64,000 bases of DNA from positions 1-64,000 of the forward strand of contig NZ_JAFFPT010000079.1 in NCBI RefSeq assembly GCF_016918785.1, written 5' to 3'. Position 1 is the first letter of the stretch. Each line of letters begins with the position of its first letter. The position numbers were made by a program, and so were the translations under genes. Source of the DNA: Leptospira ainazelensis (GTDB taxonomy: Bacteria > Spirochaetota > Leptospiria > Leptospirales > Leptospiraceae). Of this stretch, positions 11,699-21,900 are shown in pieces. The notes under the pieces are model-generated. The model saw only the letters and a program-made list of their open reading frames with translations. It was not told the DNA's origin and made no database searches.

Positions 11699-13156
11699 TT
11701 ATTCCGGAATGATCCACCAGCCGATATGTCCCTTCGCTTTATAGAGAAACATATGATGGAGAAGCATCTTGATCCAATGTCCGGCTAAGCCGATCTCGCC
11801 CGTCGTGTATCGCAAAGACCTTCCGAGCTTCGGATATTTTTTGTAATCCGGAACGATCGGATAAACCGTCATCGAAGCGGCTCCTCCGTCAAAAATTCCT
11901 TTTCCTGCGGAAGCGACGCAAGCGGCGCCCATCTCCGCCATAGACGCGGTATGAGTCGGAGTCGTTTTTCCGGTACGAATCATATCCGCGATACTTTTTG
12001 CAACTGCCTTGCCCATAGTTGCGGAGGGCATTCCGGTTCTTGGCGGTGTGGGAGAGATCTGGACGCCTTCTTTAGTCTTCATGATTTTGGAGATCGGATG
12101 AGGCGGTGCAAATGCGATTCCGATCGCAAAAACGTTTGGATAAAAAGGACTCTGATAAGTTTTCGGCCAATCGTTCGGATCCCATTCTTCAAAACCTTTT
12201 GGATTGTAGTTTGCATCCACCTTCATCATTCCGTTTGCGGCGAACATTTTTTCGGTGATATCTTCACCCAACCTTGAAAACGTTTTTAAACCAACGCCCG
12301 CGAAGGGAGGAATCAACATCGTAAAATCAGTTTTTACGAAACTTTTTTCCCCGTCCAAAGTGATAAAATGAATCTTATCCTTTTCAATTTTTGTTACGTG
12401 TGCTTTCGTTTTCCACTGAACTTCTCTTTCCGCGAATAAGGACTCGGCAAAAATCTTACTGCTCGTGATATAGCCTCCCCTTTCCAGATGGATTCCGCCC
12501 ATACCAAAGTCGCCTAACTCGTATTCGTTGGACAACCAGAGAAGTTTTGCTTTATCCCTAACTCCTTCCTTTCTCAATTCATAATCGATATTGAATAAAT
12601 ATTCGAAAGCGGCGCCTTGACAGGTACAGGTTCCATGTCCCGTTCCGATTACAAAATTCAAGGTCTCTCCGGCTTTCATTCGGCGAACCGCGTCTTTGAA
12701 CGCGCGCGCGGCTTGATCGGCGTGACCGTATGTACAAACGGAATGAGTAAATCCTTCATCGGGACCCAGTCCGGGAGTCGCGCCGAAATTGAGTTTCGGA
12801 CCCGTTGCGTTTATGCAAAAATCATAATGGATGGTTTCTTTTTTACCTATATTCTCCCCCTCGGTAGGTTCGTAGGTTACGAAGGGTTGAGTATGATCGG
12901 AATCCCCTTCCGGATGAATGCTGATGGCCTTCGCTTGAAGAAATCGTATCTTCAGCTTGTCGTAGACGGGTTTGAGCGGGAAGGTGACGTCTTCCGGTTT
13001 CATCGCGCCTACTCCGACCCAGATGTTGGAAGGAATCCAGTTCCACTGTGAGTTCGGAGATATAACGACTATCTCGTGTTTTTTTCCGAGGTATCTCTTG
13101 AGCAATGTGGCGGCAGTGTGACCGGAAACCCCGGCGCCTAAAACGATGATTCTCAT
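11699..13156 (-). CDS. Sulfide:quinone-oxidoreductase-like FAD flavoprotein
   Basis: A 485-residue flavoprotein of the NDH-2/SQR group. The N-terminal FAD-binding motif is IIVLGAGVSGHTAA; the second dinucleotide-binding region includes NFVIGTGHGTCTC, and the FAD-closing segment is NVFAIGIAFA. Cysteines fall where SQR-type enzymes carry redox cysteines (about 141, 177/179 and one in MGAACVASAG near 400). The C-terminal 45 residues are amphipathic and aromatic, fitting a monotopic membrane anchor. The start at 13156 has GAGGGG seven bases upstream; an ATG nine codons earlier lacks a site. The substrate (sulfide versus another donor) is not proven. Confidence 0.8.
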   Translation of the reverse strand: MRIIVLGAGVSGHTAATLLKRYLGKKHEIVVISPNSQWNWIPSNIWVGVGAMKPEDVTFPLKPVYDKLKIRFLQAKAISIHPEGDSDHTQPFVTYEPTEGENIGKKETIHYDFCINATGPKLNFGATPGLGPDEGFTHSVCTYGHADQAARAFKDAVRRMKAGETLNFVIGTGHGTCTCQGAAFEYLFNIDYELRKEGVRDKAKLLWLSNEYELGDFGMGGIHLERGGYITSSKIFAESLFAEREVQWKTKAHVTKIEKDKIHFITLDGEKSFVKTDFTMLIPPFAGVGLKTFSRLGEDITEKMFAANGMMKVDANYNPKGFEEWDPNDWPKTYQSPFYPNVFAIGIAFAPPHPISKIMKTKEGVQISPTPPRTGMPSATMGKAVAKSIADMIRTGKTTPTHTASMAEMGAACVASAGKGIFDGGAASMTVYPIVPDYKKYPKLGRSLRYTTGEIGLAGHWIKMLLHHMFLYKAKGHIGWWIIPE

Positions 13157-13397
13157 TGAAATACCCCTCAAACGTTGTTTCACTCCGTCTCAAATCGGAC
13201 GGACCATTCGGAAAATCGAATTTGTTTGAATCGAATCATAACTTTTTTGGAAGGAAAAGGAAGACATTTCCGGCTCTAATCCTTTTCGAATTCATTGATA
13301 TTTCTCAATCGATTCCGCAAATCGCGCGCCCTTCGCAAATCATATCCACAAAGTTAAAAAGCTATTTAGGAAGAAGGATCCCAGTAAAATTTCTTGC

Positions 13398-13500
13398 AGG
13401 AGTTCCTACAGAAGCTCTGAGAGAGAATATTCCTTGCAAAGTTATGATTTTGTGATATAGGAAAGTCACCCGGAGTTTTCCGCCTCCCGCCCCGCCACCG
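13398..13500 (+). repeat. Left half of a ~160-bp dispersed element, split by an IS
   Basis: Starts at AGGAGTTCCTAC, runs through TTATGATTTTGTGATA and CCGGAGTTTTCC and stops at CCCGCCACC. The reverse complement of 39340-39440 matches along the whole length. The continuation of the element is found at 15496-15557, on the far side of the decayed IS. Confidence 0.85.
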
Positions 13501-13554
13501 AAGAGTCTGTTGAAAAAAGAGGTGCAATATTTACGAACCTGCTAGATTAGCACA

Positions 13555-14060
13555 ATGGCAAAGTTCAAGAATACAGACCCGAATCAGCTAAGGATGCATA
13601 TTTTAGACTTTCAGGAATTGTTCGGAGAAGGACATCCGATCCACGGATTTAAGAAAGTCATGGAACGTTTAGATTTTGAGGCTTTCGAGAAGAATTATCA
13701 AAATGACGAAACGGGAAGACCTGCGATTTCTCCGAAGAAAGTAATTTCGGCCCTTTTCTATTCCATCTTAATCGGCAATCTTTCGATGAGAGAACTCTTG
13801 TACGTTATTAAAACTCGGGGCCGAGTTGATCTATCTTTTGGATGGAGAAGAATTCGATCATACATTTATTTCCAAATTTTGAAAAGTTCATAAAAATGAA
13901 ATTGAGGATCTATTTCGCGAACGGTATTTCTTGGAATGAAAGCGGCTTTATCGACTTTGAAACGATTTCCATAGATGGGAGGAAGAGAAGCGATATTGGT
14001 CTTCCTCGATCTCGATGGGTGAAAATGGGGCCTATAATTTGGATGTTTTCAAAGGCGAAA
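13555..14060 (+). pseudogene. Broken DUF772-type (IS1182/IS5-like) transposase
   Basis: The N-terminal transposase domain is intact for about 88 codons (FQELFGEGHPIHGF, GRPAISPKKVISALFYSILI, LSMRELLYVIKTR). The reading frame then shifts: the expected continuation ELIYLLDGEEFDHTFISKF is present in another frame from about 13820, and a further shift brings NESGFIDFETISIDGRKR at about 13935-13985. Nothing recognisable of the catalytic core follows. It is therefore inactive. It starts 52 bp inside the left inverted repeat, as expected for an IS. Confidence 0.85.
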
Positions 14061-14193
14061 TTCGCTGGGATCATCTGAGCAATTACGCAGGAGTTCGTTG
14101 TATAAAATAGTCGTTCTCCGGGCGCAAAGCGGGTGCTGAAAAATTCGTTAATAGATATGGCTCCGTGTGACTTGGAAGGGAAAACGCTTTTGA

Positions 14194-14745
14194 CTAATTC
14201 GGAAACCAATCTCGGTAATCTAAAACGTAAAAAAGGGAGCCTGGTTCGGTTTGAAGTCGTCGAAAAACAAGATTGTATCGTAGATCGAGATGAAGGATAT
14301 AACTGTAACAGTTGTGAAATGCGGGAGCTCCCGCATTCATTGTCTCCACGATAGAATCTCCGACTCCCAACTCTTCCAACCACAACAGATAATTAAAAAG
14401 ATAACAACGGGAGACACCGTGTGTCTGCGCAAGCATTCCTAAATAAGTCCAGCTCCCAGTGCTCAAACGGATGTTCACTCGTTTCATTTTCTCTTTTCCA
14501 GGACTCGGCTGATACAATGTCTTACGCGCGTTTTCTCCAAGGCGTCTCGTCGAGGTCAGATATTTTCCATAGGTTCTCAGCAATTGGGGAATTCTTTTGG
14601 GCAATGATTTTGCGTCCTTTACACTCACGCCTAACCGATCCAAAGTGCTCTCCGGAATCAACAAAGTTACGGTATCCATTCGACTTTCCTGAAGACTGGA
14701 CGAAATTTCTTGATCCGCATTGAACGTTAAGTATCCCATACCCAT
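14194..14745 (-). CDS. DUF1564 family protein (copy 2, inside decayed IS)
   Basis: A 183-residue member of the Leptospira-restricted DUF1564 family, homologous end to end with the protein at 4194-4715 (shared [68 protein letters not shown]). The frame is intact, unlike the transposases on both sides. AGGA lies six bases upstream of the ATG. It runs opposite to the transposase remnants and lies between them, so it is either cargo of the element or was brought in with the IS110 fragment. Function is unknown; the RVNIR...GVSRC...NYLLW pattern could fit a small DNA-binding fold, but that is only speculation. Confidence 0.85.
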   Translation of the reverse strand: MGMGYLTFNADQEISSSLQESRMDTVTLLIPESTLDRLGVSVKDAKSLPKRIPQLLRTYGKYLTSTRRLGENARKTLYQPSPGKEKMKRVNIRLSTGSWTYLGMLAQTHGVSRCYLFNYLLWLEELGVGDSIVETMNAGAPAFHNCYSYILHLDLRYNLVFRRLQTEPGSLFYVLDYRDWFPN

Positions 14746-14939
14746 TTCAGTTCCTGATCACTTACAATCGGGGCCAATTTCCTCGAAAAAAAAATTTTTC
14801 CGTCTCTTTTCTCGAAGTTTTTTGCGGCCTTTCCGCCCTTTTCCCACAAAAGACTATCTTAGACAAAATAGCACACCTTCCTGGACTTGAAAAACGTGGG
14901 TTAGATGCAAGCTTTTGCATTTATCACAAGACAAGAAAA

Positions 14940-15330
14940 TTACAGAAGGCACGAAATGAAATATATGTAGGAATGAATCTTCACAAAGAAACGATCGGAA
15001 TAGCCTATTTAACAGGAAATTCAAAAGATTCAGTGAAAGATTACCAAGAACGAAAGAGACTCGGATCAAGAAATTCATTCACAAATTGCAGGAAGAGGGA
15101 TATGCAGTGGAGTGTTGTTACAAAGCCGGAGAACTGGATATCCACTTTACAGATATTTAAAGTCTTTAGGGTCAATTGCAAAATAATCGCCCCTGGAAAG
15201 ATACCAATACAAAATTCGGATAGAATCAAAACGGATGCGATATAACTAGCAAGATTATTGCGAAGTGGGAATTTAGAATCGATTCATATCCCAGTGCAGA
15301 AGAAAAGCCGTAAGGGATTATCTACTGAAT
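14940..15330 (+). pseudogene. Broken IS110-family (DEDD) transposase
   Basis: The IS110 start is clear in one frame (ARNEIYVGMNLHKETIGIAY). After about 30 codons the frame shifts to TRIKKFIHKLQEEGYAVECC, shifts again to [20 protein letters not shown] with GKIPIQNSDRIKTDAI, then meets a stop before LARLLRSGNLESIHIP. These are the N-terminal DEDD-domain segments of IS110 transposases; the C-terminal serine domain is missing. At least two frameshifts and one nonsense codon make it inactive. Confidence 0.85.
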
Positions 15331-15340
15331 GATAGGAAAA

Positions 15341-15755
15341 TGTTCCGTTCACAATATTGCCAAACTCTGCGTTTTTCAATACGTTTGAATTTTCTCCCAA
15401 AGACCGTTTACTACAATTCAGAAAAATAAAAAGGAACCCAATACGATTTAGGATCGAATTATGAGAGATTCTCTGATTTTCTCTTTCAACAGGCTCCCAA
15501 GTTCAGGGTTGAGGTACGCGACTTTTCACAGAGGATTGTCGTAGTTACGACAAATTCCTTTACCGATTCAGTCCATTTGCAAGGAAGCTTAAACGAATGA
15601 AAGAGGAGATACAGTTCGTTAGCTTTCCTTTTTTTTGGGATTTAGAATTTTTATTCAAACTTGAGATTTTTTAAATGGGTCGTTTGTTTCCTCTAAACGG
15701 AGTCGATCCTTGTTACGAATCTCATTCTGATTTTTTTATCGGCCTTCCAGTTCAA
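15341..15755. other. Gap holding the IS right end and the other half of the split element
   Basis: No gene. It contains the right inverted repeat of the decayed IS (ending 15496) and then 15496-15557, CCCAAGTTCAGGGT to GTCGTAGTTACGAC, which matches the second half of the uninterrupted element at 39279-39340. The remaining sequence to 15755 is A/T-rich with nothing recognised. Confidence 0.75.
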
Positions 15756-15835
15756 CTTACAGTGCGTCTCAAAACTCAAATTTACTTTATCAGAAAGATC
15801 AAGCTGTGAGGTTCTTTCCAAGTTTTGGTTACAGT
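15756..15835 (+). repeat. Structured dispersed element, copy A
   Basis: Shares CTTACAG.GCGTC.CAAAACTC, TTTACTTTATCAGAAAGATC and AAGCTG with copies at 23948, 32092 and 61787. The outer arms CAAAAC/GTTTTG can pair and an internal hairpin CTTTATC-AGAAA-GATCAAG is present. It is downstream of the minus-strand lipoprotein operon terminator. Confidence 0.85.
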
Positions 15836-15936
15836 CTTACTTCGATTAGGCGACTCTTAATCGTATCCATTTCGTTAAAACGAACTTTATTATTTCCGCC
15901 TCCGATGATGCCGGATTCTTATCAGAAGGGAAATGC

Positions 15937-15964
15937 AAAAAAAAAGCCGCGTTCGAAGCGGCCT
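15937..15964 (-). terminator. Rho-independent terminator of the giant lipoprotein operon
   Basis: On the minus strand, GCCGC-TTCGAAC-GCGGC is followed by nine T residues. It lies 26 bp after the stop codon of the 992-residue lipoprotein gene. Confidence 0.88.
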
Positions 15965-15989
15965 CTTAAATTCTTCTCGATTTTGAATC

Positions 15990-18968
15990 TTAAGGACAGG
16001 TGATCAAAACTCCCGGATCCGATATCGCCGGACCGCCCGGATTGAGTTTGAGACCTCCGAACACATACGGATACGGCTCCGTATCTGCGATCGGAAGGGT
16101 TTGAAGAATCGAATGAGTCGTCTTCGCAATGATTCCACATTCGGTTCCGTTCGAAGGATGTGTCAAGGCCGGAAGAGAAATGGAAGGCGGAAGAGGAATT
16201 TCCTTCAACACGTTGTTTACTAGAGGGACTATCAAAGTTGGAACCAGCGGATCGATCACCGCCAAAATTCCCTTAGGATCCAAACCGAACGGATTCGGAG
16301 CTCCGGCTCCCGAGGAACCCTCTAAGATGTCTAACGTGTAAGAAAGAGTCGGACCGTTTGAAATGACGATCTTCAATGCGTTCAAATTTGCGTATGCTGG
16401 ATTGTTCGTAGGATTTGAAAAAGTAACAAAGTCAAAATCCGCTAGACCTTTCAAACTCGCTCTCGCAGTACTGATCAAATACGTCGAGTTATCTGGCCTT
16501 TTCCCACGAATCGAAAGTTGAATGTCCGTAAAATTCACTTCCAACTTCGGTTTAGCGGTTCCTATTACGGGCTTTAAAATTCCGTTCGGCGCGTGGATCG
16601 GACTGACGGAGATCACAATATCGTCGGTTCCGTTGATAGCCGGAACAAGCGCGCTCGTAACGGGATCGATTCCAATAAGATTGTCTCTTCCCGGAGCGAG
16701 AATGTTAACGATCGGCGCCACCTTGATCAAGGATTCGGTCAACTGAAACAGAGGATCGGTTCCCGCGTATTGTTTGATCGTATCGATAAAAAGTTTATCG
16801 ATGTTTAAATCCAAAGCCCTGTTTTTCCAGAGATGATACGCGGCTTGAGTGATGCTGTCCACCGTAAGAGAAAGCAACAAACCGGGGTTAGCCGCACTCT
16901 GAGAAAACTGATATACGTTGCTCATCGCGCCGTTCGGTTTTGTAACGACGAAGCCGTTCATCAACTGATGAGTTCTTGGTGAACCGATCGGATTCTTCGC
17001 CGAAATTCCAAGATCGATCGAACCCACGATTCCTCGATTGGAACCCGTCACTCTCACTTGAGAATCCGTGCCCAGCTTGATCTTGATGTTCAGCGGAAAG
17101 TTTGCAAGCGGCGCGGGCAGATAAGAAGGAAGTGCGATATCCACTCCGGGAGATTTTAAAGAACCTATGATCGAATTCAAAACGGAAGGAGCCACGTCTT
17201 CGATAAAGTTACGCAACATAGATCTTGTGATCAAAGGAGTTAAAGAAGGAACCATTCCATTTGCTGCGCCTTCCGTCGTTCCCGCGAGCCAACCCGCAAG
17301 TCCGCTCGTTGTAGCTTCGAGTTTGACTTGGTTTACCCTTCCGTCCCTATCTTTAACCGTAAGATTGTTGGACCAATCCGTGGTATCAAAATTAGAAAGT
17401 GTGGTGATCGGAGTAAAAATGTTCAGCGCAGTATCTCCGTTTGAATCAATCGTCAGGCTCGCTTTACCCGTCGTGTTTCTATCCGCAGGCGGAGAATCGT
17501 TGTAGTTCAAATAGGCAGTCGTAGAAAATACGAATCTGTTTCCGGAACCTATGACAAGAAACAAGGAACCTCTGCTTCTTGCGATCATCACCATATCCAC
17601 TGCGAGAGTTTTTCCTTTAAATTGAAAACCCAATTCTCCCGTGTTGTTAGCGACCATGTTGACTCCGATATTTTTCAGAGATGGAAAACCCGCTACCCCC
17701 GTGTAGATCGTGATTCCCGTGATATAAACGTCTATGTCGAAATCGGTACAACTCGTAAAGATCAGAGTCGCACAACCTTCTTCCGTAAATCCTCCCGGAT
17801 TCTCACCCGAACCTCCGCAGTAACCGTCGCCGTAACCCGAAGACGAATCGCCGTAGTTTCGTATATACTGAGGCATCGTAAAACTTCCGATTCCGTTATA
17901 ATCAATACAATAACTAGATCGTCTAACGTTCGTTTTTGGAGAATCCGCAAACTGATTAAACGTATTTCCGTTTACCTTAAAATTTCCCGCTGTGAATCTT
18001 TCCAAGACCTTGGATAAAAAAGGCATCGCTTGAGCCTGATCCAAAATGATGGAACCTCCGTTTGCGATCATATTATCCGGCGCGGTATTCACATTCCCAT
18101 AATTGAATGTGGCAAAACGTTTGAAAATTTTTCCGGACGCCACCGTGATCTCGTAGTAGTAGACGTTTCCTCCGATAAAAGGAGGAATTGCGGACGTCGT
18201 CAAATTCGTCGTCAAAGTTGCGTTCATCGGACAAGGAGGAGCGGCGCAGATATCGATACCGCTCGCGTTAGTGTCTCCCATGTGTTTGAGTTTGATCGTT
18301 TGAATCGAGTTTGTTCCGGTAAGAGGGTTTGTAAAAGTGGAAGTCAAAGTTAAGGTCGGAGTCGTTGCCTTATTGAAAGTGATGTCGTTTGTGCCGCCTA
18401 ACGTATTGATCGTATTAATTTTACTCGTCATCAAATAGTCAGGCTCGGTAATAAATGTCTGAGAATAACTAGTAAGATCCTTCCCGTCGATAGTCTTCGA
18501 ATTGCCTGTTAAGGACAAAGTGTATTCTTCGTTAGTTTTAAATTCTCGATAGGGATCAAAAACAAGACGAGAACTGGAAGCCCAGTAAAAAGTCCCTCCT
18601 TTTCCGGGTCCGGGAAGAATTCCAACGTTCGGAGCAAGAACCAAATCCGCCTGAACGGTGGCCTTATTCATGGGTTGTGAGAATCGGATCTCGATACTTT
18701 TGTAACGGTCCACGTCGGTCGTGGACGCGATAAAAAGAGTCGCCTCCGGAGCCGCAACTCCAAAGTTTGCGGGAAGACTTGTGGGCGTGTCCGTCTCCGT
18801 GTAAGGGGCTACTACGTTAGCCGAAACAGTCGTATCCGTAGAAAGCCCGAACAAGGAAAGAACGCTGTTGAGGGGGGAACCGGCTTCCTTATTCGAGGAG
18901 CATCCGACTCCTAAAAAAATCATAACCGCTGAAATTACCGCTAAGATTGAATTTTTATTTTTGTTCAT
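15990..18968 (-). CDS. Very large lipoprotein with N-terminal SbsA Ig-like domain
   Basis: A 992-residue protein. A signal peptide ends in FLGVGCSS, so Cys23 should be lipidated. At about 80-175 it has a bacterial Ig-like domain of the SbsA/Big_5 type (SIEIRFSQPMNKATV, FYWASSSRLVFDPYREF, NEEYTLSLTG). The rest is Ser/Thr/Asn/Gly-rich and beta-like, with a Gly/Cys-rich stretch near 380-410 (YGDGYCGGSGENPGG, CATLIFTSC). It follows the 1,166-residue lipoprotein after 24 bp, so the two share an operon, and ends at a strong terminator. Surface exposure is likely for such Leptospira proteins but not shown. No enzymatic motif is seen. Confidence 0.88.
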   Translation of the reverse strand: MNKNKNSILAVISAVMIFLGVGCSSNKEAGSPLNSVLSLFGLSTDTTVSANVVAPYTETDTPTSLPANFGVAAPEATLFIASTTDVDRYKSIEIRFSQPMNKATVQADLVLAPNVGILPGPGKGGTFYWASSSRLVFDPYREFKTNEEYTLSLTGNSKTIDGKDLTSYSQTFITEPDYLMTSKINTINTLGGTNDITFNKATTPTLTLTSTFTNPLTGTNSIQTIKLKHMGDTNASGIDICAAPPCPMNATLTTNLTTSAIPPFIGGNVYYYEITVASGKIFKRFATFNYGNVNTAPDNMIANGGSIILDQAQAMPFLSKVLERFTAGNFKVNGNTFNQFADSPKTNVRRSSYCIDYNGIGSFTMPQYIRNYGDSSSGYGDGYCGGSGENPGGFTEEGCATLIFTSCTDFDIDVYITGITIYTGVAGFPSLKNIGVNMVANNTGELGFQFKGKTLAVDMVMIARSRGSLFLVIGSGNRFVFSTTAYLNYNDSPPADRNTTGKASLTIDSNGDTALNIFTPITTLSNFDTTDWSNNLTVKDRDGRVNQVKLEATTSGLAGWLAGTTEGAANGMVPSLTPLITRSMLRNFIEDVAPSVLNSIIGSLKSPGVDIALPSYLPAPLANFPLNIKIKLGTDSQVRVTGSNRGIVGSIDLGISAKNPIGSPRTHQLMNGFVVTKPNGAMSNVYQFSQSAANPGLLLSLTVDSITQAAYHLWKNRALDLNIDKLFIDTIKQYAGTDPLFQLTESLIKVAPIVNILAPGRDNLIGIDPVTSALVPAINGTDDIVISVSPIHAPNGILKPVIGTAKPKLEVNFTDIQLSIRGKRPDNSTYLISTARASLKGLADFDFVTFSNPTNNPAYANLNALKIVISNGPTLSYTLDILEGSSGAGAPNPFGLDPKGILAVIDPLVPTLIVPLVNNVLKEIPLPPSISLPALTHPSNGTECGIIAKTTHSILQTLPIADTEPYPYVFGGLKLNPGGPAISDPGVLITCP

Positions 18969-18992
18969 CTTTTTACCCGATCCTCTTTCTTT

Positions 18993-21900
18993 TCACTGCA
19001 CCGAAAACATAAAGTTCATATCGTCCCAAAGCGTCGAAGTGGGCTGATCGTTGTTCCAATTGTCATACATATAAAAACCGACCGGGCTAAACTTTCTTCC
19101 CGCTTGATAGATGTCCGCCATCTGCTGAATCAGCGTGCCAGTCGAAAACAAAAACGAACGGTTCGTGTCCTGTTTGTTTTGAATGATATCCGACCTTAGA
19201 AAATTCTTAAGATCGCCAAACAGATCTTTAGGTGTGAATGCTGAATTCATAAACATCCGATTTTCCAAATAGGAAAAGAAACCGCCGTTCGTCGCGAGAT
19301 AATAACCGGTACCGTAAAGCGGCCTACCGTAAGGAGCCATAGCCTCCAAAACCGGAGGCAGACTCTGTGTAAGAATGTTCGTAATCGTATAAGATCTCGT
19401 GTTATCGGGATTGTAAAAAAGAGAGGAAGCCAAGTTTAAAAGCTGAGTGATATCGGCGCTACTCGGAGAGATGTCCAAAAGAAGATCCAATAAGAAGTCT
19501 AAACTCGCGACGACGGACCAACCCGAACTTCTCGAAAGATAATCTTTAAAAAGATTTACGACATCGTCTACTCCGACCCAAAGAGGATCAAAAATATTGG
19601 TTCCGTTCACCGTGGGATAATTCGCCACCTTGTCTCTCCATTCGGTAAACTTGGTTTCGATATTAAACTGAGTCGCGGTGGGAGTTTCAGCGTTCAACTT
19701 GATCTCGCCCATCACAAGTTTGAGTCCGTTAAAAATTTTAATCTTAACGTTTACGTTTGCAGGCTGACCCAATTGACTTAAGAATTTAACCAATCCTGTA
19801 AGGAGTTGAGTTTTTCCGACGAGGTTCAATGCTCCGTCTTGAAAACGTCGCGTATTCTCGGAAAGAACGCTTATGATCGTTCTGTATTCTTGCGCGCCGG
19901 AACTAGTAAGAGGAAAGTATTCCATCGTCGAAGCGATCGGATTTCTAAAACCGTCGGCCATTCCCACCGTACGAACTTGAGTAAAACTTGGAGGAGTCGG
20001 ATTGGTCGGAGAAGTTGCGGTCGTATCGGGTCCGAAAAATACGAGAGGACGCGAAAAAATCTCCGCAAGATCGGTAAGAATCGTATACGGATTTTTAAAA
20101 CCCGCAGTCTGTTGACCTGAAACTTGGTCGTCTAACGCTTTCGTTAATGCGACAACGAGCGGAGTCAGAGTGTTCCTCTGAGCCCAGTTCGAGTTCACCT
20201 GATCCGGAATCACCTTCCCCGAGGTCGTAAAACCCAACCTTTCCAAAACGGAAACGTTAAGCGAAATCACCGGAGGCAACATCCCGTAGATCAATTCCGG
20301 ATTCGGAACGATCAGAGACCAAAGGGCGGGATAGACAAACGTTACCTGAAACGCCTGTTGACCGTCGGCTCCGAAACCCCATCCTTCGAGAAGCATCACG
20401 GAATCTCCCGGCGTATTGGAAAGATAAGTAAGATCCGAACCCGCGGCGCTGTAAGTTTTTACGTAATTCGCGTTGTCGATCATCCAACGGCCGTTGTCGG
20501 TCGCGCAAGCGCTCGGCAAACAGTTAGGTTTGAGATTGAGCATTCCCACAAGACCGTTCCCGATCGCGGTAATAAAAAGCGCCTCTTCAAAGGCGACGGT
20601 CGCCGCTAACTTTGCGCGAACCGGAAGAACCGCAACAAAACGTTTTTCATATAACAGCCACTGAAGATTTTTGTAAAACGCCTCCTCGTCGCTGTCCACG
20701 GCTCTTTGCGCGTCGGATTTCGGAATTTCGGTGATCGTATAAAACGTGTTAGGAACGTTAGGGCCGTTTTGACGATTTCCTCTGAGGCCCACATATTTCG
20801 TGTTATTCGGAGCCGGAAGATTCAATTGAATTTCGTAACTGTGGGTCTGCCAGCTCGGTTGAAAAAGAGTTTCCGAAAGATCGGAATTTCGCGTGATCGT
20901 TCCGTCCGGAGAAAGAAAATTTCCGGCGCCGTCTCTGCGGTTTTTGTTGTAGTAAGGGCCGTAGCCGCCGTAGGTCACTCGTTTGATCCAATTCAAAGCC
21001 CAGGGAAGCGTTTTGTTATAGACACGATCGAAATTTCCGGCGGCCGGATCGGTGATAGGAGCCGTCACTCCCCTCGCCTTGTCTTCGAGCAAAGAAAGAA
21101 CTCTGCTGTTCATATCGAATCTGTGAACGAAGCCGTCTTTGTAGACCTTGTCGCTTGTCTTACTCAGATTTGTAATATTCTTAAAATTGAATGGACTTGT
21201 GGAACCGATCACCGACTTGAGAGAATGAATCGCGTCTCCGATCGTCAATTCGCCGCCGGTGGAACCGTTGATCCAATCATTAGTAGTATCCGCCGTATCC
21301 CAAGTAAATCCGTAGTTATTGGCGATCGTAAGAACCACAAAAAGAGTTTCTAACGCGGACATGGAACGACTGTTTCCGTCGTAGGCGCGATCCTTCCCGT
21401 CCACGTCGATACGAATGAGTTCCTTGAGAGAACCGTCCACGTTGGATGGTTGCGCCGAAAAATCCAAAAGACTAAGATTTTCAGCGGTCTTTTGCAGAAG
21501 ATTAACGGGAGTCGCGGTAATCGCTCCGGTGTCCAAAAGGGTCCGAACGTTTTGAAAGCTCTCCATCATAAAGGCTTTGAACTCCGCAGGATGAACGGGA
21601 TCGCTATAGTCGGCGTTGTATTGAGTCCCGCCTGCGGTAAAATATTTATCCAGATTGAAGACTAGTTCTTTCATCGCGGTATTCGGGGTTTTGAAATCCG
21701 AAAAACCGGCTCTTTTAAACATCATCTCGCCTAAGTCGTATAGGATGGAAATAAAACCGTCCTTGAGAGAACGATTGGCGACTAAGACCGGATCAAAAAA
21801 ACCGTTGAGGAGGCTTTCCACACCGGCCCTTGCGTTCGCATTCGCGATTAAACCCTTATAGGCGACGTCTTCGATTTCCACGAGAAGATCGCGCGTACTT

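Larger units (their letters stand above)
13503..15496. mobile_element. Decayed IS (IS1182-like ends) with DUF1564 and IS110 remnants inside
   Basis: Terminal inverted repeats GAGTCTGTTGAAA (left) and TTTCAACAGGCTC (right, one mismatch) bound 1,994 bp. The boundaries are supported by the flanking dispersed element, which is continuous in its other copy at 39279-39440. The left end carries a frameshifted DUF772-type transposase start, and the right end has a short HNIAKLCVFQ-like stretch that may be the transposase C-terminus. A DUF1564 gene (minus strand) and a broken IS110 transposase fill the centre, so the element is nested or has had its middle replaced. No target duplication is certain. 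Confidence 0.75.

Noticed and set aside
13842..14078. A 78-codon open frame taken as a separate gene.
   Set aside because: Its sequence is the frameshifted continuation of the broken transposase (GFIDFETISIDG).
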